Shown here: positions 1-8,484 of the stretch, one piece after another
Numbering within the stretch: the stretch's first letter is position 1
Layout: every line of letters begins with the position of its first letter
Assembly: GCA_023231475.1 (NCBI GenBank)
Contig: JALJEE010002820.1
Span: 1-34,811, forward strand
Direction of reading: 5' to 3'
DNA: 34,811 nt
Origin: Seison nebaliae
Taxonomy: Eukaryota; Rotifera; Pararotatoria; Seisonacea; Seisonidae
Program-made: the position numbers and the translations under genes
Notes under the pieces: generated by a model
What the model saw: only the letters and a program-made list of their open reading frames with translations
What the model was told of the DNA's origin: nothing
The model's database searches: none

Positions 1-269
1 CGAGACTCTGTAAATTTTGGAAAACAAAAATCCAGACATAACAATCCTATACAGCTGTGTAGCTATATATATATTTTATTATTATTTTATTAATAAATTT
101 CAGAAAATCAAAGTCTGCGTGGCTCTTATGTCCTAGACTCGTGTAGCATATCTCAATTACAATTTTTTCCCAATTTCAATCCAACTGATCTCACAACTCT
201 CAGTTTATGTGGTTAGTTAGTTTTAGTCATTAGTATTTATTTCTCGACAATTATTTTTTCAATTCTACA

Positions 270-2208
270 TCATTGTAAAGGACAGAGCGAATGCTTCCAA
301 TCGTTTTCCTGTCATGTATTTTCTAAAAAAAGAAATGAAGTACTAACCAGTGAGTATCCCGAATACTTTCGATCTGCTTCATAAAATTGCTTTAGAGGTG
401 CACTAAATTTTATATTAGGACAATTCATAGAATTCCAACAGTTCATAATCTCATTCGTTGATAAATCATTCCTAGATTAATGATAATATTACATTTAATT
501 TTGATAATTGTGAAACTCAGATAAAAATTTCATAAATTCATCTTGACTATATTTTGAGACGCATTTTGAGAGAGCGGTATCCTTCGACTCGTAATACAGT
601 ATTACATTGCAAGGAAAGGCAACGGCACCTGAAAGTTTCTTTAAATTTTTAATATTTTTTTGCACAAATTCATAAATTTACAATAACTTCAGAATAAGTA
701 CATTGGATAACTATTTCCGTTTTCGGTTTAATGGAAAATTCGACATCATGATAATGATTGGATCGGATACGATTTTTTTCCTGAGTACTTACTTCGGTTG
801 TTTTTTTGCCATTAATCAGTGAAATAGAACCGCTAATATGAGGTTTCAATAAATATTGAGCTTTGAATATCTTAAGATCATCGTCTTTGATGTATTTCTA
901 ACAAAACAAAATTATAGTAATTTTGCCCACAAAAAAACCTGTGTTACTGCACTAGGACATATGTATTTTATCGTTTGTTCTTCGTCATTCATTCTAATGA
1001 ACGATCCTCGTAAATAAGAACCAATATGTAAGGACGATACCGTTTTTTTTTGCTGTAATTTATGATAAGTTATCTCGAATGTACTATTGTCGACGTAATC
1101 TGAGAATGATATGTATAAACAGAATTTGAAATGGATCTTCAACCTTCCTTCACATCGCCGTAAGTAGTTTGTATCATAATGTATTTGGATTTAATTTTGA
1201 AACCCGAATCCTTTGGAAAACTCAAGAGCTAAAGGCAAAGTCAACTCATTATAATTTCTTAGAAATTGAACTCTTTGGTTTCCTTTGTTCCAGTGTTGAA
1301 TAATAAAGTTAGTACATTCATTTAATATGTTTCCATCGATTCCACTACATCTTCCATTGGGTAAATTATGTTTTGAAACGAAGTTTATCCTAGACGAACA
1401 ACCGTACAATGTCATTTGTTCAATATATCTTCCTGCTGGCATTGCCACCAATCTGATGGCATGGTTAGTTGGAACGTCTCCCACAAGTACACAATTTTGG
1501 TCACCTGTCATGTCTGAATTAACTGATAACTAATATGAAGTTTATGAGAAGAAAAATAATCTTAAAAGAAATGAGCAACATCAGGATTCTTGTATTTTTT
1601 TTTGAATTCGTTTTCTTTCAATTGCGGTTGTGGCGGAGAATAGTATTCTAATAACTGAGTTTTTTTGTAGATTACATTTTCCCCCCTGTTAACCAAAAAC
1701 CTTGTATTGATTTTCCCACACTAAATAAATAAATTACGTTCACTATTAAAAGGATACAAACCAATAACGGAAGATCGTGATTACTGTCATTAGTAAAAAG
1801 TTTCCGTGTCATTTTAATAGTTATACCCGCGGATGACACATTCAAGAAAGTCATTCTCCAGTCATTCTGTTTATCTTCAGATTGTTCACCATCAAGAGAA
1901 TAGTAATCCTTTAATATAATTTAATTTTAGTTTAATATAAATTCGAATTAAAAAAAAACATAAGACGAATACAAATCATTTGTTGGTGAAAGTTTCTTCA
2001 GTTTTAGTACATCTTCATAATCCTTCTTATCTGTAAAGAAACCGAATTCAACCTCGTAATTTTTCGGAAATTCGAATTGTATTTTGATCTCATCTTCGAC
2101 AACATTTGAGGAAAATTTAAACTGCTTATCTTCAGATTCAACGTCTACCGCACGTAATTCAAAGAGTAATATCAAATGAATGATAATAGTTAGAAATTTC
2201 TTAAACAT
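270..2208 (-). CDS. Secreted DBH/MOXD1-like copper monooxygenase homologue, probably catalytically dead
   Basis: Nine exons by my model: 2208-1960, 1908-1762, 1720-1580, 1529-1204, 1143-948, 897-702, 628-517, 471-348, 308-270, keeping frame for 509 residues. Residues 1-20 are a signal peptide. Residues ~22-130 resemble a DOMON domain, including DYYSLDGEQ and NDWRMTFLN, which match the DYF..D / QQDW stretch of MOXD1. The rest follows the two-lobed type II Cu monooxygenase fold: a Cys-rich lobe 1, then the lobe 2 landmarks LKPHISGS (DBH LHTHLTGR), SNHYH (DNHY), EIVIQC (DVLITSC), ILYYES and WNSMNC (WNSFNC). Compared with DBH ligands, His-His of lobe 1 is E216-Q217, the VHY His is kept (H292), the HTH pair is K371/H373 and the Met ligand is P424. 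The family hydroxylates phenylethylamine-type substrates in secretory vesicles; here copper chemistry looks lost, so the role is unknown. An alternative start lies 14 codons upstream at 2250. The last two short exons are the least certain. Confidence 0.72.
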
Positions 2209-2940
2209 TTTCTTCGCACTTGTTTTAATGAAGTTATGATTATAAATCAAATTTTACCGTTTACTTTATATCAATAGAGACTTTAAACAAATTGAAATTA
2301 TTTTACTCATTGACGATGTCGAACAAAACCTTATTATACTTATACGCATTATGCCTCACTGTTCCTTGAATAAATATCTATTGTCCGAATTATTTTATAA
2401 GGAGTGACACAATAAAATTTTAATCAATTTCTCATGATTTTCTAAGTGTTAATCAAATTGTATTGTTTTCTTGTTTTTGATGGAAACGGTCCATAAATCA
2501 TGGACTAGGACATTTTTTGCATTGTAATTATTCTTTAAACAATTTTAGTCATGTCTTTATCTTTTTTTAAAATGGTAATTACATTGATGATTGGGAAACT
2601 TCGAATACTAGAAAAATTATAATAGTTCGAATACTAAATGTAAAAGTTGTTGAATTTCATATTAATTATCCTATCTTCTTAACAGTTCGTTTTTTGCATC
2701 TAAAGCTATATAATACTGATTTTTCGATTAAATTTTTCGAAACCACATGACGTAAATTTTCAGATATGAACTATTACAATTCAATTGTTAAAAAGCAATG
2801 ATTGTATATCGAAAATATTACATTTGTCCTTGTTACTCCTGAGTGTTAGTTGATAGTTTCAAAGTCCGATTGTCCCATTTAACTCTCTCTCTATCAATTT
2901 GATAATAGATATTTGGAAAATAAAATTAGAAAAACTTTAT
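2209..2940. other. Intergenic, no gene seen
   Basis: AT-rich sequence between the DBH-like gene (upstream side, so its promoter should lie here) and the first tRNA. No open frame or RNA gene was recognised. Confidence 0.6.
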
Positions 2941-3012
2941 GGGCTTGGCCGGGGATTGAACCCGGGACCTCCCGCACCCTAAGCGGAAATCATACCACTA
3001 GACCACCAAGCC
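2941..3012 (-). tRNA. tRNA-Pro (AGG), copy 1
   Basis: Read on the minus strand it forms a full cloverleaf. The acceptor stem is GGCTTGG/CCAAGCC, followed by a D-arm with the A box TGGTCTAGTGG. The anticodon loop TTAGGGT gives anticodon AGG, and the T arm CCGGGTTCAATCCCCGG carries the B box. There is no intron and no encoded CCA. A T run (TTTTT, minus strand at about 2934-2930) lies just past the 3' end and can serve as Pol III terminator. The 72 bases are identical to the copy at 3928-3999, while the flanks differ. Confidence 0.95.
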
Positions 3013-3355
3013 TGTAAATTAGGGGAAAATAGAAGTATTTAAGAAAAGATAATTGGAAATTTTTTAAAAAAGATAATTTGTCGGTACAAAATTTTTGGCA
3101 ATATAATCAATTTATTCTATACATCAATCAAGAAGCTTTTGAGGATATTTGTTAAAATTGATGTTTGTACTACAAACTTTGTAGCCATAGCCATAGCCAT
3201 ATAAACTAATCACGTAATGGTATGGCAATTTTCAAATAGTTCCGTTAAATATATTAACATGTTATGTTATTGCATGTTAGTTGATTGGTCTGAATAATGT
3301 GGTTGATATATATTTATATTATTATCTTAATATAATAATTAGTGTTAGGATAAAT

Positions 3356-3381
3356 ATATTATTATCTTAAGATAATAATAT
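3356..3381. repeat. 26-bp perfect AT-rich palindrome
   Basis: The sequence is self-complementary about the central CTTAAG (3366-3371), with 13 bp per arm and no loop. Its left 15 bases recur at 3316-3330, where the palindrome is broken. It can form a cruciform; no function is evident. Confidence 0.8.
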
Positions 3382-3403
3382 TATCTGATAAAATCCCCTG
3401 TTG

Positions 3404-3466
3404 GCATTTGAACGTTTTTTTAACGTTTATATACATCAAAAAAACATTCTCAAGACGTTCAAATGC
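3404..3466. repeat. Long imperfect hairpin
   Basis: The arm 3404-3415 (GCATTTGAACGT) is an exact inverted match of 3455-3466. Further in, GTTTTTTT (3414-3421) can pair with AAAAAAAC (3438-3445) after a bulge. The shape could be a small foldback element or a transcribed hairpin; nothing decides between these. Confidence 0.65.
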
Positions 3467-3927
3467 TTAAAGGGTCACTACTTCACATTAAATATCTACA
3501 GATAGATACCATACATATGATCATTGTATATCATTAGATACTATTCAGACTGTTAGAATTTCTCCCTACAATTTTTATTACTTATACGGTTAAGGATGGA
3601 AGAACAAATTATATCGACCATAAAGAGTATTTATACAATAATGTACACGAAGATCTCAGGAGATTGTAGAACAATTTGTTTATCTTCTATTTATTAGAAG
3701 ATATTTTAGATAAATAGAACCTATTTTATAGATATATATAAATATTATATATATAATGTATATATCAAAATTGGACAATAAATATAATATGATGTCATTC
3801 GATTTAAAATGTTCGTTTATCACAATAAAATTTTAAATTTTACCATATAATTGGTAATTTTTTATTCGTTCTAATATAATTTACTTCCTTCGTGGAAATA
3901 AAAATTGAAAAATGTGTTAAAATTCTT

Positions 3928-3999
3928 GGGCTTGGCCGGGGATTGAACCCGGGACCTCCCGCACCCTAAGCGGAAATCATACCACTAGACCACCAAGCC
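3928..3999 (-). tRNA. tRNA-Pro (AGG), copy 2
   Basis: Base-for-base the same 72-nt cloverleaf as the gene at 2941-3012, with anticodon AGG in loop TTAGGGT and intact A and B boxes. A TTTT run follows the 3' end on the minus strand. The different flanks argue against a very recent large tandem duplication. Confidence 0.95.
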
Positions 4000-4290
4000 T
4001 GTACGGTCTATAAAAATAGAAATAATTGAGAAAAGGTTACAAGAATTTGTAAAACTTAAATAAATTTCGCATAATAAGATATAAAATAAATAAGTAATAT
4101 GGGAAACGTTTTGGAACAGGAATTGTTTGAGAAATTGGAATTAATATCCAAATAACGGATTTAATTTGTTAATTTTACGGTTATAAATATTTGAAAAAGA
4201 AGTAGCATCTTCTTCTTCTCTCACGGGAATTGAAAAAACTGTTACTTTTTTTGAAGACAAATCTGTACAAAAGTTGGTTCAAAATTAAAG

Positions 4291-6651
4291 TTACTTTGTC
4301 GAGTTGAAGGCAAAAGGATTTCGAGTGAAAAAAGTCGAAAGATCTGATGTAGCTGAAAGGATACTTCTAATGAATTGTCGATATACTTTCATGTAATACA
4401 TCGAATTGTTTGCGCATTTGCTGGAGATTGCGCTCTTCTTTTCTAGAATTTTGTCATTTATTCTCTTTGACGATTGTACGGGATTTAACCCTTTAATGAA
4501 ATATCCATTCACTTTAGCAGTTAGTTGAGATCCAGATCTTTTAACACCTTCCACAACATTTTTTAAAGACTCCATAATGGACTGATCCGTTCCTAATCTC
4601 TCTTTAATCCACAATTGTATTTGTTTAATAGCGGTAGCAATTTTACATTTTATTTGCTTGACGTATAATTTAACGTCGATCGATGATAGTCTGGTAACAC
4701 TATCCATTGACGGTAATTTGTTATAGATATTCATCGATGGTAATTTGTTATATATATCCATTGATGGCAATTTATTATAAATGTCCATCGACGGTAGTTT
4801 ATTATAGAATTGCATCGATGGTAATTTATTATAGATATCCATCGATGGTAATTTATTATAGAATTGCATTGACGGTAGTTTGTTATAAATATCCATCGAT
4901 GGTAATTTATTATAGAATTGCATTGACGGTAGTTTGTTATAAATATCCATCGATGGTAATTTGTTATAAATATCCATCGACGGTAGTTTATTATAGAATT
5001 GAATTGACGGTAGTTTATTATAGATATCCATCGATGGCAATTTGTTATAAATATCCATCGATGGCAATTTGTTATAGACATCCATCGACGGTAGTTTATT
5101 ATAGAATTGAATTGAAGGTAAAATATTGTAAATATCTTTTGGTTTTTCTCTTAATAAATTAAAAAAATTTTTTTTGGGAATTTTGTTATACATATCGATT
5201 GACGGTAATCTATCGCGAATAAAGTTTGGGACTAATTTTCCGTAATTGCCGATAAAGTACATTTTTGCACACTGGTAACGGTACTGCATATTTTGAATAA
5301 AATTGTTATACATTTCTCTTACTGATGGAAAGGTAGTGGGTTTTTGAACTTTTTCCGGTAGATTCGTTGACCACATATGTTGATAAGTATCATATAATCG
5401 ATTAGAATACTTCGTTAAAAAACTTTGTTCCATTTTTTTCTCTTCTTGTTCGACCGATGAGGAAAATCGTGGCATATAATCGTAAAGAGATTCGAAATAT
5501 GATTCTTCTAATTTGTCATCGGCAGAAATGGTGTTGGGAATGTTTTCCTTCGAAATAGTGAATGATGGAAATATATTAAAGAACTTATTATAAAAAATTC
5601 CATCATCTTCCGCTTCTTCTACCCTATATTCCTCAATTTTCCTTTCAGGTGTTTCGTGAGAATTGAAAAAGAATGCAGGAATGGCCCAATAATATAATCC
5701 GAATGTTTTTTCATTTTCTAATTCCTTCTTTTCATTCACCATCGTTTCATTCACTTCTTCAGATGATTCTTCGTTGGGTGTGGAGTTGTGTGAAAAAAAT
5801 TTTTTAAAGTCAGTCCAATAATTCTCCACCGGTTTCTCGACGTCTGTGATCGGTTTTTGAACGGTTCTTTTATGAAACTTGTCGATATCGATACTTTGTA
5901 CAACTTTCTTGATTTCTTCAGAGACCACCTTATTATGTTGGACAAAATTGTTGGAAGATTTAATGAAAAGATATCGTAATGCGAAGAAAGCGATGAGAAT
6001 TAAGACTAAAATGATGAAAATCGACATCAATCTGGTGACGATGTATGCCCTGGATTTATTACTATGACTAGCATTAATTTTGAAGAAAAATTTTTCATTC
6101 GATGAATCTTCTTCTGGTGGATAATTGGATACGTTGAGCGTCATATTTGTCGATTCGAAAATTGTTTGATAAAATAAAGCGATCTTTGAAAAAATTTTAT
6201 TCTCAAAATTCCCGCTCTCATAACCGATTTTTGATATTTCATAAAATATTTCTTCGATTAGAACGGCAAATAAGGCGAACGAGAATAATTGGACGAAATT
6301 GGAGAAGGAAAATTGGGATTTGTGTCTTCCATTCGATTGTGGCAGTTCAAACTGTTTGAGATTAATTGAACTTGGTGGTAGTTGAGTAGTAGTCGCAGAT
6401 TCTACCGGTGTGTTTCGTAAAATGCGGGAAAAGAAGAGTAGAATAAAAATAAAGTTGATGGAGAAAATGAGAAATATAGAATAAAAATTATCAGGGAAAA
6501 TTGGAAAGTTTCTTGTTTTACTTATCCGTTTGGCTGTTTCATTAAATTGTTTCTTTAACTTACCAAATTTCTTATGAGAATTTACGAAAAAATAACAGAT
6601 GGATGTAGCGATTGTGGCGAGAATCAGTTTCGTAATAAGTGAGTTGTTCAC
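4291..6651 (-). CDS. Four-pass membrane protein with fifteen 9-residue tandem repeats
   Basis: Single-exon frame of 786 residues that I do not recognise. Hydrophobic segments lie at about residues 5-23, 57-76, 118-137 and 208-229. Four N-glycosylation sequons (NMT, NVS, NAS, NKS) fall between segments 3 and 4, which places that loop outside the cytosol and the ~550-residue tail inside it. The tail is acidic and Ser/Glu-rich at first. Residues 514-648 are then fifteen copies of a 9-mer in two forms, MDIYNKLPS and (M/I)QFYNKLPS, with decayed units just before (LPSIDMYNK, DIYNILPS). The C terminus is basic and may be helical. Each repeat has one Pro, one Tyr and a 9-residue period, so it is not a heptad coiled coil. 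The tail could be a multivalent binding or structural segment. The frame across the repeat is uninterrupted, which supports a real protein. Confidence 0.75.
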   Translation of the reverse strand: MNNSLITKLILATIATSICYFFVNSHKKFGKLKKQFNETAKRISKTRNFPIFPDNFYSIFLIFSINFIFILLFFSRILRNTPVESATTTQLPPSSINLKQFELPQSNGRHKSQFSFSNFVQLFSFALFAVLIEEIFYEISKIGYESGNFENKIFSKIALFYQTIFESTNMTLNVSNYPPEEDSSNEKFFFKINASHSNKSRAYIVTRLMSIFIILVLILIAFFALRYLFIKSSNNFVQHNKVVSEEIKKVVQSIDIDKFHKRTVQKPITDVEKPVENYWTDFKKFFSHNSTPNEESSEEVNETMVNEKKELENEKTFGLYYWAIPAFFFNSHETPERKIEEYRVEEAEDDGIFYNKFFNIFPSFTISKENIPNTISADDKLEESYFESLYDYMPRFSSSVEQEEKKMEQSFLTKYSNRLYDTYQHMWSTNLPEKVQKPTTFPSVREMYNNFIQNMQYRYQCAKMYFIGNYGKLVPNFIRDRLPSIDMYNKIPKKNFFNLLREKPKDIYNILPSIQFYNKLPSMDVYNKLPSMDIYNKLPSMDIYNKLPSIQFYNKLPSMDIYNKLPSMDIYNKLPSMQFYNKLPSMDIYNKLPSMQFYNKLPSMDIYNKLPSMQFYNKLPSMDIYNKLPSMDIYNKLPSMNIYNKLPSMDSVTRLSSIDVKLYVKQIKCKIATAIKQIQLWIKERLGTDQSIMESLKNVVEGVKRSGSQLTAKVNGYFIKGLNPVQSSKRINDKILEKKSAISSKCANNSMYYMKVYRQFIRSILSATSDLSTFFTRNPFAFNSTK
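4708..5112 (-). repeat. 27-bp minisatellite, 15 units, in frame inside the membrane protein gene
   Basis: Fifteen 27-bp units encode nine residues each. Reading the protein N to C, the order is QF, DV, DI, DI, QF, DI, DI, QF, DI, QF, DI, QF, DI, DI, NI. The three consecutive QF-DI pairs are nearly identical 54-bp dimers, and there are two QF-MD-MD trimers, so expansion seems to have proceeded by higher-order units. Confidence 0.95.
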
Positions 6652-8040
6652 AGCTTAAAACAAAAAAAATTATTTGACACAGAAAGAATTGTTGAAGAAC
6701 CTTGAAATATCGACATCATATCGAAGTTAATCATATAGAGTCGACAACGTTCGATAACGTGGAATAGAATCAGCAAGGAGAAAAGATGTTTGAATTGAAT
6801 ATCGTTCGTCATTGTCCTCCTTTGTCATTAACGAAGAAGAAAGAAATAGCCTGAAGATGAGGGGGAGAAGAGAATTACACAAGTAAAACGAATATTGACC
6901 GGACTTCTCTTTCTCAATACTTCCTCCCAATTACTAAAATGAAGAAGAGAAAGATAAATACTTTACATAGGAAGGAACATTTATCCGTCCCTCATACCAG
7001 ATATGATCAATTGTTAATAAATTGTTTAACATATTATCTATGATCCCAATTGAAATGGGAGAACTATAAATTTATATTTAATCATCATTTAACAGTCATT
7101 TACTTGAAACATTGATCGCTAATCATGGTTCATTATAAACATGTCAGAAGAAGACGAAACATGGAAGTGTTTGGATGAATTGGATGAGAGATGATGGACA
7201 AATTCTTGATTGTTCTCAATCATCAGGTAAGAAGCAGCAACACGAGAATCATAGAGAAATGAACGCGATGTAATATTGTCTGTTCTTTTCACAGTTACGA
7301 TAATATAAAAAATAAAATCACAAAAATATGAGTAGTTATTTCTCCTTCCTACCAAACACAACCGATACGGAGGAAAGGAGAAGTAATAATTTATATTCCG
7401 AGGTCAAATACAGAGAAAATGTAAGTAGCTACCAATCGGAATGATGTATCGAATTTTTTTACATATTTCAATTATATAGTTTTTTATATTAAAATTATAT
7501 TATTTCTCCCCGTAGTAACAAACTTGAACGGAAAGACGAACAACAATTCATTTTCGTTACTTGTTAGAACTATAACGAATCGACTCATTTATTCGACTTT
7601 CTCCAAATAAATCTAATAGACATTGAAAGATGCATATTTTCAAATTTAGTTTCGACGACCCAATTCTTTAACAATTTAACATGAATTCTTGTTAATTGTT
7701 AATTTCAATAGTAATTTTATTTAAAATTAATTTTTAAAATTTAGATGTCTTTATCCAAAATGAATTGTTTGCAATATTCCTCTGAAAGAAATTTATTTCT
7801 CAAAGATAATTTTAATAATCAATAATATTCATTTCTTACTGAAAAATTTTAATTTAATTTTCTTAATTTAATTAATAACGGTAACAACCGAGATTGCGGA
7901 GATATGACGACGCTAGCAATTTGATTGTTGAATTGTCTTCGGTTTGAGACGATAATTGAGTTAAAAGTTTATTCTCTTTAATGATATTGCCATGAGAAAC
8001 GCTGAAGATTTTTTTTCTAATTTCATTCGGATTGTGAGGA
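6652..8040. other. Intergenic, no supported gene
   Basis: AT-rich spacer between two divergently transcribed genes (4291-6651 minus, 8041-8484 plus). Short minus-strand frames at 6727-6930 and 7119-7361 show no family resemblance or splice support. Both promoters should lie here. Confidence 0.55.
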
Positions 8041-8484
8041 ATGGAGAATTTAGAAGCGGAGAATTATGAACATCGACAATTCCAAAAGAAGAAAACGGAA
8101 ATATTGAGGAATATGACGGCAGCTGATTTGGATGATTTAGAGAATCCGGATATTCCTATCGCATATTTTTGGACAGTTGAAGATGTGGGACGTTTTATGG
8201 CTGATCTCGATCTAGCTCAATATATTCCTGCCTTTAAACTCAATTCCATTGATGGGAAGAAACTTATAAATATTTCTGCGTCCACTTTGCCACATATGGG
8301 AATTCAGGATTTCTTTCATATGAAACGAATAACAGCTGCCATCCGTTCTGCTATGAGAATCAGCAACCCAAATACATTCAAGTCGGTCGCAGATGAAAAG
8401 TTGAGTTTATATGAACAATATTTATATTACAAATCGAAAACGGGAATTGAACGTGATCGAACTCCATATTCGAACTTCTTGTAA
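8041..8484 (+). CDS. SAM-domain protein, SAMD15-like
   Basis: 147 residues. A sterile alpha motif domain occupies about residues 43-107. It starts with FWTVEDVGRFMADLDLAQY and continues with AFKLNSIDGKKL, ISASTLPHMGI and DFFHMKRI, the helix pattern of SAMD15-type SAM domains (WTVEDV, GxxLI, LPxMGIxDFxHMKxI). The N terminus (1-40) is charged and probably helical. The C terminus has a YEQYLYYKSKTG stretch like the short tail seen in relatives. SAM domains mediate protein-protein oligomerisation; the partner is unknown. The ATG at 8041 gives an intact small protein; an upstream exon cannot be excluded. Confidence 0.75.
   Translation: MENLEAENYEHRQFQKKKTEILRNMTAADLDDLENPDIPIAYFWTVEDVGRFMADLDLAQYIPAFKLNSIDGKKLINISASTLPHMGIQDFFHMKRITAAIRSAMRISNPNTFKSVADEKLSLYEQYLYYKSKTGIERDRTPYSNFL

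Larger units (their letters stand above)
3013..3927. other. Intergenic between the two tRNAs, rich in inverted repeats
   Basis: No coding frame seen. It holds three AGCCAT units near 3183-3200, a 15-bp direct repeat (3316-3330 and 3356-3370), a 26-bp perfect palindrome (3356-3381) and a long hairpin (3404-3466). Confidence 0.6.

Noticed and set aside
4707-5162. Plus-strand 151-residue frame and a second minus-strand frame (4731-5081) across the repeat array
   Set aside because: A 27-bp repeat is a multiple of three, so any frame without a stop in one unit stays open through the array. The 786-residue frame extends far beyond the repeat on both sides and has membrane segments; the others do not.
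7119-7361. Minus-strand 80-residue frame
   Set aside because: Low-complexity Ser-rich end, no family resemblance and no splice-site support; such lengths arise by chance here.
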